In this document: piece by piece, positions 14,191 through 21,202 of the stretch | How positions within the stretch are numbered: position 1 is the stretch's first letter | Layout: every line of letters begins with the position of its first letter | DNA from: Candidatus Cellulosilyticum pullistercoris | Lineage (GTDB): Bacteria > Bacillota > Clostridia > Lachnospirales > Cellulosilyticaceae | DNA length: 21,202 nucleotides | Assembly: GCA_018883705.1 (NCBI GenBank) | Contig: JAHLFQ010000098.1 | Location: 1-21,202 of the forward strand | Direction: 5' to 3' | Program-made: the position numbers and the translations under genes | The notes under the pieces: generated by a model | Database searches by the model: none | What the model was told of the DNA's origin: nothing | The model's input: the letters and a program-made list of their open reading frames with translations, nothing else

Positions 14191-15081
14191 TTAGTGATCT
14201 AAATAAGTGGAAAGCTTATGGGCATAGAGCTTCTGATACTCACTTGGAGAAAGGCCATATTCCTTTTTGAAAGCGCGATAGAAGTTACTATAGTCTTTAA
14301 AGCCAGATTGTAAATACGCTTCACTAATTTTAGTATTAGTGATAATAGCATCATGACACATAGAAAGACGTTTTTTTAAGATATATTGATAAACAGATAA
14401 GCCAATATTTTTCTTAAACACATGAGAGATGTGATATTTGCTGACGAAAAAGATATGGGCAAGATGATCTAAAGAGAGATCTTCATCTAAATGACCTTCG
14501 ATATAAGTAATTAAGCTCTGATAAAGGCTTTGTTCTTCTTTTAAGGTATGGGGATGTTCCATTTCATAGATGGTTCTATTTAGATACAAGATCAAATCAT
14601 TAAGGCATAAAGATATTTTTGCCATTCTAGCAAAGCGTTCAGAATGAATTTCATCTATCAGTTGAAAAACTTTGGATTGTAGCTCATTAAATGTGATGAC
14701 ATCACAATGATGAATGTATTTTTGAGACATATGAATGGGTTGCATAAGATAGCCGTATTCAGCAAATTGCTTTGTAAGTTCCATAAAATATTGTTCTGTA
14801 ATCCAGAGGACAAAGCGTTGATAGGGAATAGATGAATCTAAAATATTAACATGATGTCCAATATTTGGAGGGATTATTATTATATCTCCAGCAGTTAGAG
14901 GATAATTGGTTCCATCAATATTCATAGATACTGATCCACCAATAAAAAAATAAAATTCATAATATGTATGACTATGATGCACTATGTTTTTCATATTAAT
15001 ATCACTATAGTAGTATATTTCGAAGTCTTTGGATAACATATACTGTCTCGTATTAAAGGTGGTACGTAATTCTTTTTTCAT
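14191..15081 (-). CDS. AraC-family transcriptional regulator with cupin sensor domain
   Basis: I choose the ATG at 15081 (296 residues) because AGGAG lies seven bases upstream of it. A longer frame from 15147 lacks a good site and adds 22 residues unlike the family. Residues 10-100 form a cupin-like sensor with HHSHTYYEFYFFIGG and LTAGDIIIIPPNIGH, which normally binds a sugar. The C-terminal third has two helix-turn-helix units. The second carries the family signature around GFKDYSNFYRAFKKEYGLSP. It is divergent from uxuA with a 170-base gap, so it is probably the activator of the uxuA operon. A repressor role cannot be excluded. Ligand unknown; a uronate or the oligosaccharide is the simplest guess. 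Confidence 0.88.
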   Translation of the reverse strand: MKKELRTTFNTRQYMLSKDFEIYYYSDINMKNIVHHSHTYYEFYFFIGGSVSMNIDGTNYPLTAGDIIIIPPNIGHHVNILDSSIPYQRFVLWITEQYFMELTKQFAEYGYLMQPIHMSQKYIHHCDVITFNELQSKVFQLIDEIHSERFARMAKISLCLNDLILYLNRTIYEMEHPHTLKEEQSLYQSLITYIEGHLDEDLSLDHLAHIFFVSKYHISHVFKKNIGLSVYQYILKKRLSMCHDAIITNTKISEAYLQSGFKDYSNFYRAFKKEYGLSPSEYQKLYAHKLSTYLDH

Positions 15082-15154
15082 AATTGAACTCCTATCTAAA
15101 ACACAGCTAGATGATTGATTTGATAAGAATTTAACATAAAACCACAACTTTTAC

Positions 15155-15206
15155 AAGGTATACAACAAGTTGTTCAATGTTTCTTTTTAATTATGTTGAG
15201 TATAAT
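15155..15206 (+). promoter_or_regulatory. uxuA promoter with probable regulator sites
   Basis: A perfect -10 TATAAT lies at 15201-15206, but no acceptable -35 is found 16-18 bases upstream. An inverted repeat AACAA-G-TTGTT (15164-15174) sits just above the -35 position, where an AraC-type activator would bind. Overlapping it, AAGGTATACAAC (15155-15166) matches eight of twelve bases of the GntR operator. Confidence 0.5.
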
Positions 15207-15251
15207 AATTTATATAAGTAGAAATGGTTAAGAAAGAGGGGATTACCTATT

Positions 15252-16331
15252 ATGCAAATGACATTAAGATGGTATGGTTCAAAATTTGATACGGTTACTT
15301 TAAAGCAAATTAGACAAATTCCAGGGGTAAATGGAGTTATTACAACTTTATATGATACAACACCAGGGGAAGTATGGAGTAGAGAGAGAATTCGTGCATT
15401 AAAAGATGAAGTAGAAGCAGCAGGTCTTACAATCGCTGGTATCGAAAGTGTTAACATTCATGACGCAATCAAAACAGGTGCACCTGAAAGAGATCAATAT
15501 ATTAATAACTACATAGAAACATTAGAAAATTTAGGGAAAGAAGACATCCATTTAGTATGTTACAACTTTATGCCAGTGTTTGACTGGACACGTACAGAAC
15601 TTGCACGTATGCGCCCAGATGGATCTACAGTTCTTGCCTATACTCAAGAAGCAGTAGATGCTTTAGATCCAACAAAAATGTTTGAATCTATTGCTGGTGA
15701 TATGAATGGTACAGTAATGCCAGGTTGGGAACCAGAACGTATGGCAAGAGTAAAAGAGTTATTTGAGATGTATAAAGATATTGATGATGAAAAGTTATTT
15801 GAGAACTTAAAATACTTCTTAGAAAAAATTATGCCAGTATGTGATAAATATGATATCAACATGGCAATTCATCCAGACGATCCAGCTTGGAGTGTATTTG
15901 GTTTACCACGTATTATTATCAACAAAGAAAATATTCTTCGTATGATGAAGATGGTAGATAACCCACATAATGGTGTAACTTTCTGTTCAGGTTCTTACGG
16001 AACAAACTTAAACAATGATCTTCCAGATATGATTCGCTCATTAAAAGGAAGAATTCACTTTGCACATGTTCGTAACTTAAAATTTAATAGTCCAACAGAT
16101 TTCGAAGAAGCTGCTCACTTATCTTCTGATGGTACTTTCGATATGTATGAAATCGTTAAAGCACTTTATGATATTGGGTTTACAGGTCCTATCCGTCCAG
16201 ACCACGGTCGTATGATCTGGGATGAAGTTGCTATGCCAGGATATGGTTTATACGATAGAGCACTTGGTGCATGTTATATTGAAGGGCTTTGGGAAGCCAT
16301 TCAAAAAGCTGACGAGCGTTCTGCAAAATAA
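15252..16331 (+). CDS. uxuA: Mannonate dehydratase
   Basis: This cytoplasmic enzyme (EC 4.2.1.8) converts D-mannonate to 2-keto-3-deoxy-D-gluconate. Its 359 residues agree with the shorter Gram-positive form of UxuA. The TIM-barrel sequence carries the expected metal-site residues: His207 in AIHPDDP, Cys245 in VTFCSGSYG, His272 in HFAHVRN and Asp317 in RPDHGR. LRWYG near the N terminus is also typical. The ATG at 15252 follows an AGAGGGG site by eleven bases. uxuB begins 44 bases downstream, with no terminator between. It is the first gene of a four-gene operon divergent from the AraC regulator. It uses many CGT arginine codons, unlike the AGA-rich prophage genes to the left, consistent with high expression. 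Confidence 0.95.
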   Translation: MQMTLRWYGSKFDTVTLKQIRQIPGVNGVITTLYDTTPGEVWSRERIRALKDEVEAAGLTIAGIESVNIHDAIKTGAPERDQYINNYIETLENLGKEDIHLVCYNFMPVFDWTRTELARMRPDGSTVLAYTQEAVDALDPTKMFESIAGDMNGTVMPGWEPERMARVKELFEMYKDIDDEKLFENLKYFLEKIMPVCDKYDINMAIHPDDPAWSVFGLPRIIINKENILRMMKMVDNPHNGVTFCSGSYGTNLNNDLPDMIRSLKGRIHFAHVRNLKFNSPTDFEEAAHLSSDGTFDMYEIVKALYDIGFTGPIRPDHGRMIWDEVAMPGYGLYDRALGACYIEGLWEAIQKADERSAK

Positions 16332-16375
16332 TATAGAAGCAATCTAAAATATAGTTACCAAGGGAGGTCAAAAAA

Positions 16376-17986
16376 ATGATTTTAAATAAAACTGGATTAG
16401 AAAATAGAGCTGAGTGGGAAGCAAAAGGATATGCGCTTCCTAAGTATGATCGTGAAGCTGTTATAGCTGCAACTAAAGAAAATCCTTTCTGGGTACACTT
16501 TGGTGCAGGAAACATCTTCAAGGCTTTCCAAGCAAATGTAGCTCAAAACTTATTAAACGAAGGCTTACTCGATAGAGGAATCGTTGTTGCTGAAGGGTTT
16601 GACTATGAAATCGTAGAAAAAATGAATCGTCCACACGATGATTATCATATTCTTGTTACTTTAAAAGCTGATGGCAGTGTAGAAAAAACAGTTGTAGGTA
16701 GTGTGGCAGAATCTTGTATTCTTGACTCAGAGAACGATGCTGAGTTTAGCCGTCTAAAAGAAATCTTCACAAAGAAATCTTTACAAATGACAACATTTAC
16801 AATCACTGAAAAAGGTTATAGCCTTGTAAATGGAGCTGGACAAATTCTTCCAGCTGTTGAACAAGACTTTAAAAATGGTCCAGCTAAACCAGCAAGCTAT
16901 ATTGGGAAAGTAGCATCTTTACTTTACACTCGTTACATAAATGGTGCGACTCCAATCGCTATGGTAAGTACAGATAACTGTTCTCACAATGGTGATAAGC
17001 TCCATGCCGCAGTAGCTGCATTTGCTGAAAAATGGAGTGAAAATGGATTAGTAGATGCTGGTTTTGTAAATTATATCAATGACAAAAATAAAGTTTCTTT
17101 CCCATGGTCTATGATCGATAAAATTACTCCAAGACCAGATGCTTCTGTAGAAGAAATCTTAAGAAAAGATGGACTTGAAGGCATGGATCCAGTTATTACA
17201 TCTAAGAATACTTATGTAGCTTCTTTCGTTAATGCTGAAGAATGTGAATACTTAGTTATCGAAGATGCATTCCCTAATGGACGTCCTGCTCTTGAAAAAG
17301 GTGGCTTCATGTTTACTGATAGAGAAACAGTAGACAAAGTTGAAAGAATGAAAGTATGTACTTGCTTAAATCCACTTCATACAGCACTTGCAGTATATGG
17401 ATGCTTACTTGGACATACAAAAATTTCCGAGGAAATGAAGGATACTGAGCTTAGAAAATTAGTAGAAACAATTGGTTATGTTGAAGGACTTCCAGTAGTT
17501 GTTAATCCTGGTGTTCTTGATCCAAAAGAATTTATTGATACTGTATTAAACGTGCGTATTCCAAATCCATTCATGCCAGATACACCACAACGTATTGCAA
17601 CTGATACTTCTCAAAAACTTGCTATCCGTTTTGGTGAAACAATTAAAAATTACATTAAAGAAGGAAGAAATCTTGCTGACTTAAGACTCATTCCATTAGT
17701 ATTTGCAGGATGGTTAAGATACCTTATGGCAGTAGATGATAATGGCAATAAATTTGAACTTAGTGCAGATCCATTATTAGATACAGTTTGCCCATATGTT
17801 GCAGGATTCAAACTTGGTGAAGAGGCAGATGTTGAAGCTGCATTAAAACCAGTTCTTGAAAATGAAAAAATCTTTGGTGTGAATCTTTATGAAGTAGGTA
17901 TGGCAGATAAAGTTTGCGGATACTTTAAAGAATTAATAAGTGGAGTAGGAGCAGTTCGTGCTACACTTAAAAAATATGTAGATTAA
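16376..17986 (+). CDS. uxuB: D-mannonate oxidoreductase / fructuronate reductase
   Basis: This 536-residue member of the mannitol dehydrogenase family reduces D-fructuronate to D-mannonate with NADH (EC 1.1.1.57), the step before UxuA. The nucleotide-binding loop HFGAGNIFKAF is at 41-51. AMVSTDNCSHNGDKL lies near 195-209 and the family signature SFPWSMIDKITPRP at 241-254. The catalytic neighbourhood is around Lys326, Asn332 and His335 (KVCTCLNPLHTALA). Length and motifs favour the uronate branch over mannitol or arabinitol dehydrogenases, and the operon decides it. The site GGGAGG precedes the ATG. The aldolase gene follows after 25 bases. Confidence 0.92.
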   Translation: MILNKTGLENRAEWEAKGYALPKYDREAVIAATKENPFWVHFGAGNIFKAFQANVAQNLLNEGLLDRGIVVAEGFDYEIVEKMNRPHDDYHILVTLKADGSVEKTVVGSVAESCILDSENDAEFSRLKEIFTKKSLQMTTFTITEKGYSLVNGAGQILPAVEQDFKNGPAKPASYIGKVASLLYTRYINGATPIAMVSTDNCSHNGDKLHAAVAAFAEKWSENGLVDAGFVNYINDKNKVSFPWSMIDKITPRPDASVEEILRKDGLEGMDPVITSKNTYVASFVNAEECEYLVIEDAFPNGRPALEKGGFMFTDRETVDKVERMKVCTCLNPLHTALAVYGCLLGHTKISEEMKDTELRKLVETIGYVEGLPVVVNPGVLDPKEFIDTVLNVRIPNPFMPDTPQRIATDTSQKLAIRFGETIKNYIKEGRNLADLRLIPLVFAGWLRYLMAVDDNGNKFELSADPLLDTVCPYVAGFKLGEEADVEAALKPVLENEKIFGVNLYEVGMADKVCGYFKELISGVGAVRATLKKYVD

Positions 17987-18011
17987 ATTTTAAAAAAGGT
18001 GGAGGAATATT

Positions 18012-18650
18012 ATGAATAAAGTATTAGAACAAATTCAAAAAATTGGTATTGTACCAGTAGTAGTCCTTGATGATGCAAAAGATGCAGAGCCTTTAGCAAA
18101 AGCACTTTGTGAAGGTGGGCTTCCATGTGCAGAAGTAACATTCCGTACTGAAGCAGCAGAAGAATGTATTCGTATCATGAGTGAGAAATTCCCTGAAATG
18201 TTAGTAGGTGCAGGTACTGTTCTTACTACAGAGCAAGTTGACCGTGCAGTAGCAGCAGGTGCTAAATTCATCGTTAGCCCAGGAACAACTCCAGAAGTAG
18301 TTAGATACTGTGTAGAAAAAGGAATTCCTGTAACTCCAGGTACAGCTAACCCAAGTGACGTAGAAGTTGCTATCGGATGTGGATTAGATGTGGTTAAATT
18401 CTTCCCAGCAGAACCTTTAGGTGGATTAAAATTAATCAAAGCTATAGCTGCTCCATATGTTAACGTTAAATTCATGCCAACAGGTGGAATTAACGAATCT
18501 AACGTAAGAGAATATCTTGCTTACGACCGTATTTTAGCATGTGGTGGAAGCTGGATGGTAAAAGATAGCTTAATCAAAGCAGGAGATTTCGATAAGATTG
18601 TTGAACTTACAAAAGAAGCAGCAGCTATTGTAAAGGAAATTAGAGGCTAG
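18012..18650 (+). CDS. kdgA: KDPG / 4-hydroxy-2-oxoglutarate aldolase
   Basis: This 212-residue class I aldolase splits 2-keto-3-deoxy-6-phosphogluconate into pyruvate and glyceraldehyde 3-phosphate (EC 4.1.2.14). Glu41 and Arg45 lie in CAEVTFRT, GAGTVLTTEQV is at 67-77 and FIVSPGTTP near 87-95. The Schiff-base lysine is Lys129 in VVKFFPAE, followed by the PTGGI phosphate loop at about 156-160. The related eda name is used for orthologues. The site GGTGGAGG precedes the ATG. The kinase that would make its substrate is missing from this operon. Confidence 0.94.
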   Translation: MNKVLEQIQKIGIVPVVVLDDAKDAEPLAKALCEGGLPCAEVTFRTEAAEECIRIMSEKFPEMLVGAGTVLTTEQVDRAVAAGAKFIVSPGTTPEVVRYCVEKGIPVTPGTANPSDVEVAIGCGLDVVKFFPAEPLGGLKLIKAIAAPYVNVKFMPTGGINESNVREYLAYDRILACGGSWMVKDSLIKAGDFDKIVELTKEAAAIVKEIRG

Positions 18651-18742
18651 TTTTTAAGTATAATATTAAAAGCAGAATAGGCTTTAATACATAAACAGAT
18701 AAAAAATCCATTAAAAATACATAATAGAGGAGACAGAATAAG

Positions 18743-20512
18743 ATGGTAGATTTAAAAGTAATGCCTTATAATCTTGATGATGCAGGAGTAAAATGGGTAA
18801 AAGATACAATTGCTAATATGACAATTGAAGAAAAAATTGGTCAACTTTTTGTAAATATGGGTTCTTCTAGAGACGAAGAATATTTAAAAAGCATGGTAAA
18901 CAACTACCACATTGGGGCAGTTCGTTACAATCCAGGAAAAGCTGAAGAAGTATATGATCAAAATAAAATTTTACAAGAAAATAGTAAAATTCCTTTATTA
19001 ATTGCGGCTAACACAGAAGCTGGTGGTAATGGCGCATGTACAGATGGAACATATGTAGGTGTTGAAGTTAAAATTGCAGCTACAAATGATAAAAAATATG
19101 CTTATGAAATGGGGCGTGTTTCTGGGGTAGAGGCAGCTGCAATTGGATGTAACTGGAGCTTTGCACCTATCGTAGATATCGACAGAAACTGGAGAAATCC
19201 AATTATCTCTAGCCGTACTTTTGGTGCTGACGCAGATACAGTATTAGAATGTGCATTAGAATACATGAAAGGTATTCAAGAAAGTGGTATTGCTCCAGCA
19301 GCAAAACACTTCCCTGGAGATGGTATTGATGAAAGAGATCAACACTTATCATTTGCTCCAAACTCATTATCAGTAGAAGAATGGGATAAAACTTTTGGAA
19401 AAATTTACAGTGGATTAATTGAAGCTGGTCTTCCATCTATCATGGCTGGACACATTGCTTTACCAGAGTATGTAAGTCACTTCAACCCAGATGCAACTCT
19501 TAAAGAAAGACAATTGCCAGCAACATTAAATAAATATATCTTAACAGATTTATTAAGAGGTAAACTAAACTTTAATGGTGTTGTTGTAACAGATGCTTCT
19601 CATATGTTAGGGATGACATCTACAATGAAACGTAGAGATATTTTACCAACTGCTATTGCTGCAGGTTGTGATTTATTCTTATTCTTCAATGATCCAGATG
19701 AAGACTTCAACTGGATGATGGAAGGTTACAAAAATGGCGTAATTACAGAAGAAAGATTAGAAGAAGCATTAACAAGAATCTTAGGATTAAAAGCATCTTT
19801 AGGTCTTCACAAAAAAGCTAAAACTGAAATCTTACCACCAAAAGAAGAAGCTATGGCTAAAATTGGATTACCTGAAAACAAAGTTGTAGCTGAAGAAGTT
19901 GCAGATAAAGCAATTACTTTAGTAAAAAATAATGAAAATATCTTCCCAATCAGTGTAGAGAAAAGTAAAAGAATTTTACTCGTGGGTGTAAAAGGAACAG
20001 AAGGTGGATTTGGTAAATTCCTTGCTTTAATGGGTGGCGCTAAGAAAACACCTGTAGATATCATGAAAGAAATGTTAGAAGCAGAAGGTTTTGAAGTAAC
20101 AATTTGGGAATCACCAATTGATAAAATTGCTAAGTTACCAGTTGAAGAACAAAGAGAAGCTATGGGTAACATATATGCTGCTAAAAGACCAATTGCTGAC
20201 TTAACAGATAACTATGATTTAATTATCAACATAGCTGATGTAAATCCAAATACAGATCAACGTATTCAATGGCCAGCAAGTAAAGGTACACCAGATATTC
20301 CATTCTATATACATGAAGTACCAACAATCTTCGTTTCTGTTCAATGTCCATTCCATTTAGCAGACGTACCACAAGTACAAACTTATATTAATGCTTATGA
20401 TAATAAAGAAGTAACTTTAAAGGCATTAGTAGATAAAATGTTAGGGCGTTCAGAATTTAAAGGTGTAAGTCCAGTAGATGCATTCTGTGGTTTCGAAGAT
20501 ACAAGATATTAA
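18743..20512 (+). CDS. Glycoside hydrolase family 3 protein, cytoplasmic
   Basis: This 589-residue protein has the GH3 N-terminal barrel (about 1-355) and a second alpha/beta domain (385-589). It has no signal peptide, so it acts inside the cell on imported sugars. MTIEEKIGQLF is at 26-36 and the substrate loop AANTEAGGNG at 88-97. KHFPGDG (188-194) is followed by Asp199-Gln-His201, resembling the NagZ-type loop that carries a His general acid. The nucleophile is probably Asp284 in VVTDASHM. A NagZ-like loop combined with a two-domain layout makes the specificity uncertain: beta-glucosidase, N-acetylglucosaminidase or a glucuronide-active enzyme are all possible. Its place as the last gene of the uxuAB-kdgA operon favours cleavage of a uronic acid-containing glycoside. 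The start follows GAGGAG. The 92-base gap to kdgA lacks a terminator. Confidence 0.88.
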   Translation: MVDLKVMPYNLDDAGVKWVKDTIANMTIEEKIGQLFVNMGSSRDEEYLKSMVNNYHIGAVRYNPGKAEEVYDQNKILQENSKIPLLIAANTEAGGNGACTDGTYVGVEVKIAATNDKKYAYEMGRVSGVEAAAIGCNWSFAPIVDIDRNWRNPIISSRTFGADADTVLECALEYMKGIQESGIAPAAKHFPGDGIDERDQHLSFAPNSLSVEEWDKTFGKIYSGLIEAGLPSIMAGHIALPEYVSHFNPDATLKERQLPATLNKYILTDLLRGKLNFNGVVVTDASHMLGMTSTMKRRDILPTAIAAGCDLFLFFNDPDEDFNWMMEGYKNGVITEERLEEALTRILGLKASLGLHKKAKTEILPPKEEAMAKIGLPENKVVAEEVADKAITLVKNNENIFPISVEKSKRILLVGVKGTEGGFGKFLALMGGAKKTPVDIMKEMLEAEGFEVTIWESPIDKIAKLPVEEQREAMGNIYAAKRPIADLTDNYDLIINIADVNPNTDQRIQWPASKGTPDIPFYIHEVPTIFVSVQCPFHLADVPQVQTYINAYDNKEVTLKALVDKMLGRSEFKGVSPVDAFCGFEDTRY

Positions 20513-20548
20513 GAAAAGTAGTATAGTATATTTTTAATCTATAAATAG

Positions 20549-20588
20549 AAGAGGTCCTTGGATATATTACATCCTAGGACCTCTTTAT
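20549..20588 (+). terminator. Intrinsic terminator of the uxuA-GH3 operon
   Basis: AAGAGGTCCT pairs perfectly with AGGACCTCTT, and after one mismatch GGAT pairs with ATCC around the loop ATATTAC. The T tract is short (TTTAT), but the stem is very stable. Stem on the minus strand also ends in T-rich sequence. Confidence 0.85.
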
Positions 20589-20664
20589 AGTATTTAAGCC
20601 GATTTATATTAGAAAGTTTTATAGATAAATTCAAAGAAAATTTAGCTAAGTAAAGTGAATACAG

Positions 20665-20746
20665 ATGTAAATTTATTAAGGACTTGTTAAGTTATTTTTA
20701 TTAAATGACTGAGTAAATAAATGATGAATTTACATATTTTTTTATT
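20665..20746 (+). other. Long-range hairpin with T tract in the leader region of the binding-protein gene
   Basis: Bases 20665-20678 can pair with 20722-20735 in fourteen pairs with two G-U pairs, enclosing 43 bases, followed by ATTTTTTTATT. It may be a terminator of an unseen small transcript or an attenuator in front of the next gene. Otherwise the gap 20589-20897 is AT-rich and shows no gene. A TATAAT at 20846-20851 may be the -10 of the next gene, but no good -35 is seen. Confidence 0.4.
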
Positions 20747-20897
20747 AAGTTATCGTTATTAAAATGGATACTCCATCCTAATATATTCCTATATAAAGTA
20801 TGTTAGAAGCGAGAAGGCAACCGTGTATATAGAAAAATAGAGTCATATAATATATACTAATTTAAAAAAATATAAAATGAGTGAGGAAAATGTCTAA

Positions 20898-21202
20898 ATG
20901 AACAGGTTATTTAAAAAATTACTGATTATATTAAGTGTAGGTAGCCTAACGATAACTAGTGTAGGATGTAGTAATGCGAAACAAAATGAGACTTCCAAGA
21001 TAGAAGCTCAAGTAGAAGATTTTGAGGCAGTACAATATACCTATTCAGACGGTGCAAAAACATATGAGGTCTCAGTCACTTCACCAAGAAAGAGGGCTGT
21101 TACACTCTCTCAATTTATGACGGAGATGCTACTGGCACTAGGATTAGAGGATCAAATGGTAGCAACGGCACTTCTTGATAACCCTATATTACCTGAATTT
21201 GA
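20898..21202 (+). CDS. Lipoprotein substrate-binding protein of an iron/cobalamin-type ABC transporter, 3' end outside window
   Basis: The first 101 residues are visible. A basic start (MNRLFKKLL), a hydrophobic stretch and SVGC with Cys24 form a lipoprotein signal peptide. After a polar linker, residues from about 50 (YTYSDGAKTYEV) through VTLSQFMTEMLLALGLEDQMVA fit the N-terminal lobe of the Peripla_BP_2 (FecB/BtuF) family, which delivers iron-siderophore complexes, haem or cobalamin. The ATG follows GTGAGG by eleven bases, a loose spacing. An ATG at 20889 reads only three codons. The gene is separated from the GH3 operon by a terminator and is likely unrelated in function. Confidence 0.8.
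   Translation, partial: MNRLFKKLLIILSVGSLTITSVGCSNAKQNETSKIEAQVEDFEAVQYTYSDGAKTYEVSVTSPRKRAVTLSQFMTEMLLALGLEDQMVATALLDNPILPEF

Noticed and set aside
15082..15147. Longer start for the AraC regulator at 15147
   Set aside because: No good ribosome binding site precedes it, while AGGAG sits seven bases before the ATG at 15081. The extra residues do not fit the family.

Overview
The window looks like chromosomal DNA of a low-GC, anaerobic, polysaccharide-degrading Clostridia. A Lachnospirales or Cellulosilyticum-like member is my inference. The basis is AT-rich intergenic DNA, strong AGGAGG-type ribosome binding sites, GTG and TTG starts, many intrinsic terminators and a hexuronate catabolic cluster. 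There are three blocks: a decayed prophage (1-8510), a small accessory island (8557-11146), and a hexuronide uptake and breakdown region (11612-20512). The start of a lipoprotein substrate-binding gene lies at the right edge.

Prophage block. It holds an incomplete coiled-coil gene, a first HK97-fold major capsid gene, a tape measure gene, an 87-aa gene, a sigma-70-like factor, a 94-aa gene, a second and quite different HK97-fold capsid gene with a fused N-terminal scaffold region, and a DUF1492-type late regulator. No terminase, portal, prohead protease, tail tube, baseplate or lysis gene is present. Intrinsic terminators follow the 87-aa gene, the sigma gene (two in tandem) and the second capsid gene. 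The second capsid gene is followed by a stub of a probable connector gene. This fits leftovers of one or more deleted prophages better than a working phage. A 600-base stretch without a convincing gene follows (7915-8510). It is rich in hairpins, contains short repeats and ends in a strong terminator, so it is a good candidate for a structured non-coding RNA.

Accessory island. A DUF2971 protein and a HARE-HTH protein with a PD-(D/E)XK-like nuclease pattern form a two-gene operon directly behind that terminator. A DUF4160/DUF2442 pair follows. This is the most likely place for an uncharacterised defence or toxin-antitoxin type system. A decayed transporter end and a bidirectional terminator separate it from the metabolic region.

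Hexuronate block. A GntR/FCD repressor and a GPH-family symporter gene are divergent. Each promoter carries the same perfect 12-bp palindrome CTTGTATACAAG: over the probable start site of the repressor, and between -35 and -10 of the symporter gene. A bidirectional terminator separates the symporter from a convergent AraC-type regulator. That regulator is divergent from the operon uxuA (mannonate dehydratase), uxuB (fructuronate reductase), a KDPG/KHG aldolase gene and a cytoplasmic GH3 glycosidase gene. Together they suggest import of a glucuronide or short uronic oligosaccharide, hydrolysis by GH3, and breakdown through fructuronate, mannonate and 2-keto-3-deoxygluconate. The uronate isomerase and the KDG kinase needed to complete the route are not in the window.
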